Below the pieces are notes generated by a model that saw nothing but the letters and a program-made list of their open reading frames with translations, did not search any database and was not told the origin of the DNA. A DNA stretch of 64,000 nt from positions 46,541,822-46,605,821 of the forward strand of contig OX365955.1 of assembly GCA_947247005.1 (NCBI GenBank), in the 5' to 3' direction. Position numbers and translations under genes: made by a program. This document shows, in pieces, positions 1 to 11,949 of this stretch (positions are counted from its first letter, which is position 1; each line of letters begins with the position of its first letter). The DNA is from Spisula solida (Eukaryota; Mollusca; Bivalvia; Venerida; Mactridae).

Positions 1-600
1 TATAGACAGGAGTGCAATGCGATTGTATCCCACGAACTATTCTAATACAAATATTTTCTCTATACCAACTTGACAGTTAAAACACATGATCTAGGCAGTT
101 AATGGGGCTAATAACAATACAGAATACATCCGCACCTCAACCGATCGGTACCGATAATCGTCTAATATCGGCTTTTAAAGCTATATTTTAGTAGTAAAGT
201 AGGCCTAGTGAACAAAAAAAATTATTTTTTTCATTTTTTTTCAAATTATAAATGCAAGTTCCTGTGGACTGACTGAGGCGGCAGTCTTTCATAGCGGGAC
301 GTCGTGTTTCAGTAGTTCGTCCGTTTATTATTACCGGTATATTTTTCCAAGAAAAACAAACAGTTTTGTAGACCTTCGTATACAGCTATCTGCACTTTCA
401 ATATTTATATATAAATAGATATTTTGTATACTATGGAAGGTTTTTGTACGCAGTTGAGCCTGCAGGTTGTGTTAGAATAATGAATCAAGAGTGCAGCTGC
501 TTAAACTAATTATTGTGATGCTGCTTAAACTAGTTTGACCCCTGAGATTAGAAGTTTGTTACTGTTTAGTTTCAGTCTTCTTGTTTCAATCCTACATTAT
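1..600. other. Non-coding AT-rich flank
   Basis: No open frame, RNA gene or clear repeat is recognised here. It lies upstream of the first visible oxidase exon and is probably intron of that gene, because the N-terminal FAD-binding exons are not found in the window. Confidence 0.4.
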
Positions 601-607
601 ACTTCGT

Positions 608-2268
608 TTACAGATGAATAAGTTGGTACCAGTTATTTGACACAAAGGTGTTCCAAATGCTCCACCGTGTGAATTCCTGTGTTTTCTGAGTTTCCGTGTA
701 CAGGCTATCAGGAATAAACCCGCACTGATTTCTGAATCCTTTTACGGCGTATAAGTTCACACGATGGTTGAATATTTGTTTGCTTATAGTTTCAGTTGCG
801 ATGGTGCAGAGTTTTTGTAGAAAGCATAGTTTTCTTATGTCAACTTCGGGCTCGGCCGGGTACCATCCTAACATGCTCAATGCCATATCGGTGCGTGAGG
901 ATATTGGTAAATGTTGTATTGTCTTCGCACATAAGCGATACAGTGTTTCTATTTTTATGATATCCGCATTATTTATGTTGTGCCATAACTCCGACCCATA
1001 TAGAGCTGATGGAATTGTTATCTTTTTCACCAAAGACGCGAGTACTAAGGGATGAATGTCTCCTGTGTTCTGCTCCATGTTGAGAAGAGAGAATAACGAT
1101 GCCCTGCTCTTTCTAATACGAGATTCAATAGTATCTGTACAATTAAATTTTCTATTTAAAACAATACCAACGTGGGTTACATTTTCACTTGATTTTATAG
1201 TGAATTCATTGAATTTTGCTTCAAACGGCAGGGTTGTTTGCTTCCGAATTCAAGATTTTACACTTTTCATTGTTGAACTCATAACCCCATTTGTTTGCGT
1301 ATTGTGACATAATTTTGAGTTGACTCTCAAGCGACGTTAGGTTCGGACTCAGAAGGGTAAGGTCATCTGCAAGGGTTGGGTTACCACATTTTATGCTTCC
1401 GACAGTTACTCCATGATCGGAGTTCTGTAGTTGGTCCAATAGTTCATCAATGAATAGTAAGTAGCACCAAGTGGAGAGCACCCCTCCTTGACGTGCAGTC
1501 TGGAGAACCTGAAACGCACCTGACTTCACACCGTTTACCATCACACAACTTTGAATGTTGTCGTACGAATTAATCATTAATCGTAGGAACTTACCACGCA
1601 AGTCCATTTGTTTCATTTTCACAAAAATAGCACTGTGTCTCACATTGTCAAATGCTCCTGTTGTGTCCAGGAAAGCTGCGTACGTGGGTGATTGTAGATC
1701 AAGATTGCTGGAAACTGTTTCTTGTAGGTTAAATGATGCCGTTATGGGGCCAAGGAATTTCTGGTAGGCGTTTTGTTGGACATTGGGAAATTGTTTATTT
1801 TCATATTTGCACCATTCATTTAACCTTTTATGTACAATATTTTCGAACAGTTTGTAGCATATAGGTAGCAGTGTGACCGGTCGATAACTACTCGGTGTCA
1901 TTTTTGGCTTGCCGTCTTTATATATTGGTATGACTATTCCTGTTTTGCAACCACTAGGCACATATGAGCATTTTATCATCATGTTAAATAGATTGACGAT
2001 ATATTTGTTAAGGGTTTCGCCTCCATATTTCAGGTTTCGGTTGGTACTTTATCAGTACCAGGGGCTTTCCTGTTATTCATTTCCTTTAGACAAATATCAA
2101 ATTATGCCACAGTTATGTCCCTTGTTAAAATGATATTTTCTGAGTAATCATCGGAGTCTATAAACTCTCGCACAGTGTTTTCAGTAGACTTGAGAAAGTT
2201 CAAATCAAAATTCGGTTTTACTTTAGGTGAGAACACATTTTCATAGTAATTGCGAAAAAAATTCAAAA
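608..2268 (-). mobile_element. LINE (non-LTR retrotransposon) fragment, reverse transcriptase to C-terminus
   Basis: Reads leftwards. The translation begins with the pre-RT segment (FRNYYENVFSP), continues into the RT signature NNRKAPGTDKVP around 2050-2090 and on through SYRPVTLL, a DTTGAFDNVRH block and the catalytic LADD motif near 1370. It then has a THVGI-type block near 1160 and a C-terminal part containing ALYGSELWHN. The frame is broken by an in-frame stop near 2105 and single-base shifts near 2045 and 1230, so this copy is dead. The family resembles the CR1/Jockey/I group; the exact clade is not resolved. A relative lies at 11950-13705. No 5' end, endonuclease domain or 3' tail is present. 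Confidence 0.88.
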
Positions 2269-2370
2269 AATACTTCGTTTACCGATGAATAAGTTGGTAC
2301 CAGTTATTTGACACAAAGGTGTTCCAAATGCTCCGCCATGTGAATTCCTGTGTTTACCGAGTTTCTATGT
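2269..2370 (-). repeat. Second copy of the LINE C-terminal segment
   Basis: About 100 bases nearly identical to 598-711, in the same orientation, lie immediately beyond the LINE fragment. Both copies begin TACTTCGTTTAC. The LINE piece is therefore bracketed by a direct repeat of its own 3' coding region, as expected from a tandem or rearranged pair of LINE copies. Confidence 0.75.
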
Positions 2371-2678
2371 ACCGCTTAGTAGTGTACCAGTACAGTATAT
2401 AGTCTAAAAATACAATTCCTAAAAAAATACGCGATATTAAAGGTAGACTGGAACCTTTAAATCTAAAGCCATACTGAGACATTAACCAATCGGGCAATGT
2501 TGCTTGGTCACGTGCTTCTCCATATCCAAATCGATTCATGCATTCCAAAAGACCTGAGGGGCGGCAGGTAATAACGAAATGGAATTATTGTAGTTATTGT
2601 GTAGTTTTTTTTTATTTCTCCCTCTTAAATGCGACTGTTGACGCTTTACATCAATTATTTTCTTGTTCCATTATACAG

Positions 2679-5600
2679 GAATGTGTTCACAAATCACACC
2701 CTAGAGGATCCAGATGTCGATAACCCATTGACGCTTTATAACAGACAACGTGTAAAGTCAATGGACGGAGTAGAATTAGGAAAACAAAGGTGAATAATAC
2801 ATTAAAGTCCCATTGTGCCTTAAATGGCTATTTTCAAAAACCAATAACGTGGCTACCCGTCTGCAAAATGATGCATTTTGAGCACTTTAGTTGAGTCACA
2901 CAGGTGGAAAACACCATCAGATGGAAGAAAACGAAATAAAGCCTCAAGTTGGTAGGTAAACAAAATAAGGGGAGCAACTCTTGCAAAAATTAGTATTTTG
3001 TCATTCATACATTTTACTAAATGTGATTTTTGGTATACTTTTTTGACATAATTATATAGCTGAAATTCTGTCGTCAATTATAAGTCGTTTGTGAAAAACA
3101 TACAAATTCTTTGTATTTAGTCTATTCCCTAGATGATCGGGAAAAAAGTTTTGGGAGAGATAATGTGACTTTAATGTGTGTTAAACAATCACTGTCACCT
3201 GAAGTTCCTTAAGAATCTAAATACAATAGTGTGATCAAGAGTAATGTTCTTTAAAGTAGGACCATTGTTAGGCGTCTTCTATAGGTACGTGTATGGTTTT
3301 ATAAGGTGTCTTCTATATGTACATGTAGGTCCATTGCAAGGCGTATTCTATGTATAAGAAGGGCCATCCAATAAGGTAATTAATATAAATCGTCTTACAT
3401 GTTCCTATTTTGATAAAATAAATTTTTACTCTTCCAGTCGTGCAGAGTACAATGGTAAATTCTTAGACTCGGAAACTATGCAGTACATTTCTGATACCAG
3501 TTCGTTTCACAGTGTGTATGCTGAAAATAGTGCTGGTGCCTTTACACCTCTCAGAGAACCGAGCCTACCATCAACCCCAAACCCCTCGGTGACACTGGCT
3601 GATGGTTTACAAGCAATGCCTGAGAAATTGGTGGAACGATTCTTAGCAGCCAGTAACAAGTAAGTTCCATACCTGTCAATACCTGGTGACGCCCAATGCG
3701 TGTGTAACACGTACTGAAGCCCTAGATCAAGCTCACACTCCGGGTCACAGGCACCTTAAATAACATCAGAAATCGTAGAAAATTGTTAAAAGATCGGTAC
3801 TGAACGTGAAACTTCGTCCTTCAATATATTTTAATAATTTGTATTGTCCGTCCAAGGTATATATTATGAGTCAGTATCTTTTCTGGATTTGTAAGTCTAT
3901 TCTAGGTTGAAATTTTCAAATAGCTCCGTGATGGTGTCGCAGACATCTGGGGGTTTTTGTCCCCTATACCCTCGAGGGACAACCTCCCGATCACACGTTT
4001 GGCATTTCCAGACTCTTGAAGTTCCGTAGATCTAATTAAAGATAATTATACTAACATGTTGATTCACTTTTTGTAACCACATGGGTTATTGAACCATTGT
4101 AATGAAGAGTCAGCTGTAAACATCTGTCTATGCCTCATTATTAAGTGACAAAATAAGCAAAATACTGTATCTGTTAAAAAGCACCAACTCATTATTATTT
4201 TATAGGCATAGATTCCTGCGCAACCACCATTTAAAATCGATCAGAAAACATGACAATGGTAATCAAATCTTGTCTTTTCAACCAACTGAGACCATACAAG
4301 GTAAAACAGATGACGTAAAGGTATGTTATATTCCTATATAGTCAAAACAATATAAACAATATAGAATGCTTTATCAAGGTATCATGAGTATACATGTATA
4401 TCTAATAAGACTGGCCTTTGTAGCAAATCGTTCTTGTTAGTGGACCTATTTTGTTCTAAATTGTAAAGAATTTTAAAGCAAAAGATCCGGATATTCGAAA
4501 ATGAATACGGATATCCGAATATCCGGATATATCGTTGACATCCTTAATTAATGTATATAAACGGGAAAGGGACACATTTTACCGAGTTATAGATAATTAT
4601 GTGGTGTCTTTTCATATTATTCGGCAGGTTTTCAGTGATACTTGTCGTTTTTTTTTTTGACAGCAGTTTTGAACGCATACATGTTTTGTTATGATAAATA
4701 GAGCTCAGATTCAAAATATTATTAATCATTTTATTCTATAATTTTGAATAGGTATTTTCTTTTGTGTTTGGTTACTTTAAATGGGACGTTCTTGGGCCAA
4801 AATCATTTTTCATCCGAATGTCGTATTTGTAAGGATGTTGTTAACTTATGAAATGAATTTTACTTTCGGTTAGCAAATGCAAAAGGACGCTCTATAACTT
4901 ACAATAATGTGATCCATAGTTATCTTGTAAACGCTCGAAGTAACTTAAACTAATACATGTATGTGAATAACAATGACCGGGATCCAACAATCTTAGATAT
5001 GACGAATATCCGTGCCCCATTTTTTACCAAAATCATGGATATCTAAATACCTGATTACTCGCAACAGCCCAACTATTTCTTTCGACCTTGTATCTCTGCA
5101 TCAATGGTTTGTTATGATACAATTATCTAGAATGTTCCAAGAAGAAGAACATGCGCTAAGAAAGTTATACTTGCTATAACCCAGATGGGTTTGCAACATC
5201 TTGATTGGCCAGTTCTGAAGACTGGAGAAGTTCGGGATATGTTGGACAATGCCGTTATGGTAAGTTGTAAAATATCTGCTGAACATAACATTGGTATCAG
5301 TTCAAATTTACAATTTTACACTTACAGTTTTGGTTTTTTGGGGGTCTTTATAGTATCATTATCGTAAGAGAGACGTATATTTCTGCAAAGCATCACTTTT
5401 TCCATTTCGTGCTCTGCTGTTTTTGTTGAAAAATGCCTTCCCTGTACGATTAGTTATTATCTTTTTGTTTACAAAAATCAGAAAACAAAAGGTAGGTTGC
5501 TTAACTTGATTTACCGCTTTTGTCCGAATGTCATATAAGGATAAAACTTGTCTGTCTTGAACTGTAATACAGGTACATAACACTGAATTTATTCGTTATT

Positions 5601-8600
5601 TGGGTCTGTCAGGAGACGCATTTAAGATGTGAGAGGTGTTTTCTTATTTCAGAATTTTATGTTTATTCAATTTTTATTTGTATTAACAAATGTATTTTCA
5701 TAAGCCCGTGGTAGCATCAAAGATGTATTTTGGATATGACACTGCATGGTGGAGAGACATACCCTGGGCGGCACACCATTCCATATCAAATACACCGATA
5801 CGTCATTCCAAAGATTACGGTCAATCTAAGACGTCGGAGAAAGCCGTGCTTAATCCTTCTTATACAGACACAGGTATAAATCCATTGTTCAGGCCAGTCA
5901 CTCGTTTACATAAACATTGTAATTTCTTTATTAATGACTCATTTTAATAGATATAATGTGTATTAGTATGTGGCTTGGTGAATAAGGTATTGATTTTCAC
6001 TGTATTTTCCTCCATTTAAATGTTTATAACCGTTGAATAAAAAATACTATGTTATGATATTGCAATGTTTGTATACAAGTGGCAGACCTATAACGTATTG
6101 TTATTGGTAAAGGACATAAATCAGTGTCAGATTTAATGTCAATGGAATACCCTATTGGAATACATGATGCTTGTTCTTTGCTTTAAGTATTATTGAGATT
6201 CTTATCCAAAGTATGAACTCTTGTTCAGGGGTGGTATTCAATATTGATCTTACTTGACTTAAGGATAAGGACAACCAATCAGATCACACCATATTAAACT
6301 CTTGGTCAGTAACAGGCGATATGATTGGCTATTCTTATTCTCCAATTAAATAAGATCAATATTGAATACCACCCCAGTACAGTTGCTGCTTTAAGATTAT
6401 AGTGTCAAATTCGTGTCATATGAATAATCTCCCTTGTATAAGATTTAAAGCCCGTGGTAGATCAATCGGCACATTGGAGAATAGGTGAGCACGCTGTTCG
6501 AGGACAGCTCGAGTTTGGAGAAATGTTTCCTTTCGGTGTTGCATCAAATGTTTGGGATGTTTTAATATTTATGTTGTATGAAAATAAATTGCAGCCGAAC
6601 TATAGGTGCAAAATGGTCAGCCTTACGACTATTCATCGCAAACAAAAGAGGATAAAAGCAGTTTTTGAGAATGTAAGGGGAGATAATGTGCAACAAAACA
6701 AGGATAAACGCAGAGTAATCCGCATGATAGGACCAATGTAGTTTTAGAGAGTAGTAAGGGGAGATAATGTTCAACAAAACCATGATCAATCGGAACGGTC
6801 CGTACGGCATATTTACGGGATAAAATACCTCGGATGTATCAAGCGTATGAATCTAGCAGAATTCTTTCTTAAATCCTACGCAGAAGAAAATGGGCCGAAG
6901 AAAATAGACCGTAACTTATCAGCAGCGGAAATATCAAAAGCTTTTCTATTTGTTTAAACAATACAATTTCGCTACACTCCTTGAGCATAACACGCAGCTA
7001 CGCAGCGCTTGCTTGATGGGCGTGTATTCCATTGAAGCAATGTTTAAATCTGTCATGATGACGTCATGGCGAAAGACGTTAAAAATGGCGACGTACTATT
7101 TACTCCCGAGAGATGATTCATAAGATTGTCCGAGGTGTCCCGATTGAACCATGATAAAAGCCGGATAATTCGCTCAAAAGGAACAATGTAGTTTTCAAGG
7201 AAGGTATACCCACTAATGCCCCTCATTGTCTGGTAATAATGTCCATTGATATTATATGATTGAATCTTCTACAGACGGTCCGTTCTGGCGAGACATTATG
7301 GACGTAGATGAACCAATACAGGGGGATGTGGACGGTGATATGTCCATATCCATGTCAAACACAAGTGTACATGTGGGGAGGAGATATTATGCTGAAACGT
7401 TTAACATCACGATAGACGAAATGCCTCAACCCAATTCAGCAGTAAGTCAATATTTACAAACTCCAACGCAAGTGCATATTTCCAAACCTCTTTTGCCGAA
7501 AAGGTGTATTCGGGGATTTCAGTACAAAGTTACTTAGTTTTCTCTCCATCACATACTCTATATTATATAAGAATCTAAGTTCTGCGAGTGGTGTTTAAAA
7601 AGAAACGCAACCAACTGACAGAATCTTTTACAATACAATACAATACAATACAATACAATACAAAGTTTATTCAGGCATATAATTGCATTCCACATATTCA
7701 TAGCCAACATATATACATAGACATGAGCATGTGTGGTCAATAGTTAACAAAGTTATGAATAAAGTACATGTAGATCTACATATATACAGGTTTACAGAGA
7801 AGTTCAATGATGCTAGAATAGCGTAGAGACATAAAGGAATAAAATATGTGATGATTTCAATATCTAAAAATTAAATTAAAATTTGTGTTCTGATTTTAAA
7901 AGCAACATATAAATATTTTGCTACATTGTTTAATGTTTTGCTAGAGTTTGTATTCGTTAGGTAGTTAAATGTGTGTGTTGTCGGCCAATGGCAGTAATAA
8001 GTTGTGAAATATTTACGATGAAACTTACCGTAAACATATGATGAAAAATCGGACGAGGGAAGGCAGCACTCAACAGAAACAGCCCAACACGAAAGACACA
8101 AAAACGAACCAACAAAAAAAGCACAGACAATATGCATACATCACACAGTCCAACGCAAACTGAACGGGCAAATGAAACTAACCTCTGCAATTCATAACTT
8201 CAGGTGTCAAAATATCCTAAAAGGTTTAAGAATCACTGTATATTGAATAACCCTGAAGCTTAATGAAATCTGCTTTACACATTGCACACTAAATTAACTT
8301 TTGCATTTTGTCGCCTGCAAAAGGTACAAAAAAGGCTGAACGCCCAAGCCAGATGACCCAGTTGCAACAAGTTTAATGCCTTATCTAGTTATATCCAAGT
8401 CTAGATCTTTCTGTGATTTACACTGCCCACCAAAAATAAGTATACAAATGTTATTTGTCGACTTACATGCCTTTAATAATACTATTTGCAGAACAGTGAA
8501 GAACAAATACATTTGAAAAAGAAAATAGTTTTGTTTATTTAAAGAAAAGGCCATACATTAGTTTCTTTGTCCCTCTTGAATGGTAACTGTGTAAAAAATG

Positions 8601-9149
8601 GAAAATTCAGCATGATCATATGGTTATTTTAGTTCCGAACATCTTCATCTTTATTTCTATCTCTATTTTACCTTATTTAGTAACTGTAGTTTCAGAAACT
8701 AGTATAATTGTGACCGTCTGATAAACAGATATCGAATAATTTAACCAAATTTAATTAATTTTTCAACGGTTTTTTTACTGTACATTTGTATACTTATTTT
8801 TGGTTGGCACTGTAAGTCGGAATTTCAGTCAGTTTTTGCCAAATGTTTTTCAAACGTTTTTATTTTTGGCTTTGTAGAGTAAGTAAACGTAAGTAACAAT
8901 ATAACTAACTATGATACAAATGAGTTTATTTCCATGTAGGTAATGCAGATATGGGACTCGTACCCGATTGGAGCGGCCTGGTACTATTGGATGCCCAACT
9001 ATTACTGGGAGGACGTGGAAGCCAAGATGAGAAAACCTTCTGTAACGGATGATGTATACATCGTCGGGAACATATTCTCTGCTGACTTGTTAGGAGGAGA
9101 GTGTGAAGGTGGTCTTAAACTGGTGGACAAAGTTCTACCTCAACTATAG
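2679..9149 (+). CDS. L-amino-acid oxidase, aplysianin-A/achacin type (3' part, seven exons)
   Basis: Flavin amine oxidase that would oxidatively deaminate L-amino acids and release hydrogen peroxide and ammonia; mollusc relatives are secreted antimicrobial or cytolytic proteins. Exons: 2679-2789, 3438-3659, 4206-4320, 5131-5259, 5705-5873, 7275-7441, 8940-9149 (stop TAG). All have AG/GT borders and the phases close, giving 373 residues plus stop. Diagnostic blocks are VILAITQMGLQHLDWP (exon 4), MYFGYDTAWWRDIPW (exon 5), DGPFWRDI (exon 5/6 junction) and WDSYPIGAAWYYWMPNYYWEDV with YIVGNIFSADLLGGECEGG (last exon), which is the C-terminal FAD-contacting region. The N-terminal dinucleotide-binding GxGxxG exons and signal peptide are missing and should lie upstream of the window. 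Nothing visible disables the gene. Family assignment is from remembered motifs, not a search. Confidence 0.85.
2802..3174 (-). mobile_element. MITE, 373-bp family (copy 1)
   Basis: Imperfect terminal inverted repeats TTAAAGTCCCATT and AATGTGACTTTAA. The same sequence recurs inverted at 34806-35203 and, split in two, at 20772-20924 plus 24081-24341. It starts 12 bases after the donor of the first oxidase exon and lies within the intron. Confidence 0.8.
6228..6375. mobile_element. MITE with 25-bp perfect TIRs
   Basis: Begins GGGGTGGTATTCAATATTGA and ends with the exact reverse complement over 25 bases; 148 bp in all, no coding capacity. Lies in the intron between oxidase exons 5 and 6. The GGGG start resembles PIF/Harbinger-derived MITEs, but no target duplication is clear. 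Confidence 0.85.
6427..6835 (+). repeat. Dispersed repeat (copy 1)
   Basis: Segments ATCTCCCTTGTATAAGATTT, AAGCCCGTGGTAGA, CGCAGAGTAATCCGCATGAT and GTTTTAGAGAGTAGTAAGGG recur in the same order at 58845-59185. A further piece with the phrase GTCCGTACGGCAT reappears inverted near 15330. The 45-bp phrase around GTAAGGGGAGATAATG occurs twice within this copy. Confidence 0.6.
7629..7665 (-). repeat. (AATAC)n microsatellite, probable retroelement tail
   Basis: Seven AATAC-type pentamers followed on the plus strand by AAAGTTTATTCAGG. Read on the minus strand this is AATAAACTTTGTATTG followed by the pentamer run, the form of a LINE or SINE 3' end with polyadenylation signal and simple-repeat tail. 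It lies in the last oxidase intron. Confidence 0.6.
8040..8200. repeat. Dispersed repeat with GGGAAGGCAGCACTCAAC phrase
   Basis: The phrase GGACGAGGGAAGGCAGCACT, followed by a C- and A-rich stretch, has diverged relatives near 14895, 19880, 30540 and 31015. This indicates an old interspersed family. It has no coding content. Confidence 0.5.
8421..8812. mobile_element. Tc1/mariner-type MITE (copy 1)
   Basis: TA-flanked element of 392 bp. Its left end CACTGCCCACCAAAAATAAG is matched at the right end by the reverse complement over about 27 bases with one or two mismatches. The interior matches the element at 9448-9865. TA flanks and a CACTG/CAGTG terminus fit the Tc1/mariner superfamily. Lies just before the last oxidase exon. 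Confidence 0.85.
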
Positions 9150-9447
9150 GACATTACGTTCAATGTTACAGGCGGGAGTCGAACATCGTAGTGTATCGAG
9201 ACAATACACTACTTCGCACATGAGACAAACTATAAAACACAGTTACAAATAATTTGCTATACAATTTGATATGCTATTGATGTGCCTTATCAATGATAAA
9301 ATTATCCCCTTTTTCATTAGTGATAATATCCCAATTATGGCCTCAATTCATAGCTACCGTGTACATGTATTTTAAATGAATTATATGTATATTATAAACA
9401 TCATTGGATCACCTGAAAAGGAATAACTGAATGAAACATCGCATATA

Positions 9448-9865
9448 CACTGCCCACCAAAAATAAGTATACAGATGTTATTTGCCCGGCACTTACTTGC
9501 CTGTAATAATACTATTTGTAGAACAGTGAACCAACAATATATTTGAAGGAAATGCATATTTTTGCATATTAAATGGAAATACCATACATTAATTGGTACC
9601 CTCGGTGCAAAATCTAAAGTTTCTTTGTCCCTCTTGAATGGTAACTTTGTCGCAAAAAGATGGAAAATTCAGCCTTTTTGATCACATGATTTGTTTAGTT
9701 CCGAACGTCTTCATCTTTATTTCTGTCTCTAATTTGACTCACTTAGTAACTGTAGTTTCAGAAACTAGTATAATTGTGACCGTCTGATAAACCGATATTG
9801 AATAATTTAACCAAGTTTAATTTTGCAACACTTATTTACTGTATACTTATTTTTGGTGGGCACTG
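9448..9865. mobile_element. Tc1/mariner-type MITE (copy 2)
   Basis: Same family and orientation as 8421-8812. It carries perfect CACTGCCCACCAAAAATAAG ends in inverted orientation and TA on both sides, at 418 bp. It is about 300 bases past the oxidase stop codon, so it may fall in the 3' UTR or just beyond. Confidence 0.87.
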
Positions 9866-10610
9866 TATATCGGAGATGAATACTGCAATGGGTTCAAAGG
9901 CTTGTTTCATTAGAATCTATCGAGGATAATGTTTTATGGGCTTAGTTGCATTCCAATTTGAACAACCCTCGTAGTTGTCTTGTTCGGCAATATAGACTAC
10001 TGGAATAAGTATACTAACATTTCTTTTATTATAAAGCAAGTATAATATTAGAATTATATAATATATCAGATATATAATTATTGTATACATTCTAGTTCTA
10101 ATTTTGTTGAATTGATAGGACATTTTTTTAAAATTTCTGAAACTTAAATTGATGGAACCTGTTTCTTTCACTTTTCTGAAAGCCAATACATGTACATGTA
10201 TATTATTTTATTAAATGTTATGTTGTAAATGTTTGGTGCTTTCTACACCTTGTGTGAACAAAATGACTTTTTGTTCTTACAACTCTGACAACACTGAACA
10301 AAACCGACACCTTATAAAATGTGTTTAGATATACGTATCCACGCAAAATACTAAACTACTCTTTTTTTAACACAAGCAGCTACCCATTCCCATGGACGAC
10401 GGAACGACGAACCGACGGTTCTGAGGAGATTACGGATGTTCTACAAATTTATTGCAAGAAACACACCTTATATGAAATGTTAACGCCCAACATATACAAA
10501 CGATAGTAAAAAAACTAAAAACAACAGAAACAACAATTACATGGCTCAATGCCCAACACACAGCTAAATAAGTTCATTTTGTAAGAAAACACTAATTGAA
10601 GCTATTTCAT
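9866..10610. other. Intergenic AT-rich DNA
   Basis: No gene, RNA or repeat is recognised. The longest open frames are short and of low complexity. Confidence 0.4.
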
Positions 10611-11915
10611 TGGTGTTCCGTTTAGACAAACATAACGTTTAGTTTCTCCCTTTACCACGATGCACAATAGAACGATGGATAAAACACGATAGTACGATGG
10701 TGAAAACGCGATGCATGTACGATGATGAAAACGGGATGGTACGATGATGAAAACGCGATAGTACGATGGTGAAAACACGATGGCATAATGGTGAACACAC
10801 GATGGCACAATGGTGAAACCACGATGGCACAATGGTGAAACCACGATGGCACAATGGTGAAACCACGATGGCACAATGGTGAAAACACGATGGCACAATG
10901 GTGAACACACGATGGCACAATGGTGAAACCTCGATGATACGATGGTGAAATCACGAGGGTACGTAGGTGAAAAGACGATGGCACAATGGTGAAAACACGA
11001 TGGTTACAATACGACGGTACGATGGTGAAAAGACGATGGCACAATGGTGAAAAGACGATGGCACAATGGTGAAAACACGATGGCACAATGGTGAAAACAC
11101 GACGGTTCGATGGTGAAAACGCGAAGGCATAAGGGTGAACACACGATGGCGCAATGGTGAAAACACGATGGTACGATGGTGAAAACACGATGGCACAATG
11201 GTGAAAACACGATGGCACAATGGTGAAAACACGATGGCACGATGGTGAAAACACGACGGTACGATGGTGAAAACACGATGGCACAATGGTGAAAACACGA
11301 CGGTACGATGGTGAAAACACGATGGCACAATGGTGAAAACACGACGGTACGATGGTGAAAACACGATTGTACGATGGTGAAACCACGATGGTACGATGGT
11401 GAAAACACGATGGCACAATGGTGAAACCACGATGGCACAATGGTGAAAACACGATGGCACAATGGTGAAAACACGACGGTACGATGGTGAAAACGCGAAG
11501 GCATAATGGTGAACACACGATGGCACAATGGTGAAAACACGACGGTACGATGGTGAAAACACGATGGTACGATGGTGAAAACACGATGGCATAATGGTGA
11601 ACACACGATGGCACAATGGTGAAAACACGATGGCACAATGGTGAAAACACGATGGCACAATGGTGAAAACACGACGGTACGATGGTGAAAACACGATGGC
11701 ACGATGGTGAAAAACGATGGTACGATGGTGAAAACACGATGGCACAATGGTGAAAACACGATGGCACAATGGTGAAACACTATGTAACCATCGTTGTATC
11801 ACCATCGTGCCATCGTGGTTTCATCACCGGGTCATCGTATCATTGTTTCTTTACCATCATACCATCGTGCATCGTGGTAAAGGGAGAAAAAAGTTCATTT
11901 TGTCCAATCGGAAGA
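10611..11915. mobile_element. Foldback element filled with 22-bp minisatellite
   Basis: A 23-bp perfect inverted repeat (TTTCTCCCTTTACCACGATG plus three bases) sits at 10643-10665 and 11867-11889; weaker homology extends about 30 bases further out on both sides. Between them are about fifty 22-bp units of the form CACGATGGCACAATGGTGAA. The units run in one orientation to about 11783 and then flip for the last 80 bases. Tandem repeats inside inverted ends resemble foldback (FB) transposons. All three minus frames stay open for hundreds of codons only because the 22-bp period has no stops; these are not genes. Confidence 0.8.
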
Positions 11916-11949
11916 CCGTATCTTTGAGTGGTTTTTAACCTTTTTCAAA

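Noticed and set aside
768..2133. Plus-strand open frames opposite the LINE
   Set aside because: They are antisense to recognisable reverse transcriptase sequence and have no features of their own.
6454..6741. Open frame of 95 codons in an oxidase intron
   Set aside because: It lies in a dispersed repeat that recurs at 58845-59185 and shows no family resemblance.
10602..11805. Long minus-strand open frames rich in FHHCAIVFSPL-type repeats
   Set aside because: They exist in three overlapping frames because the 22-bp tandem unit contains no minus-strand stop; no start, splice or host-like composition supports a protein.
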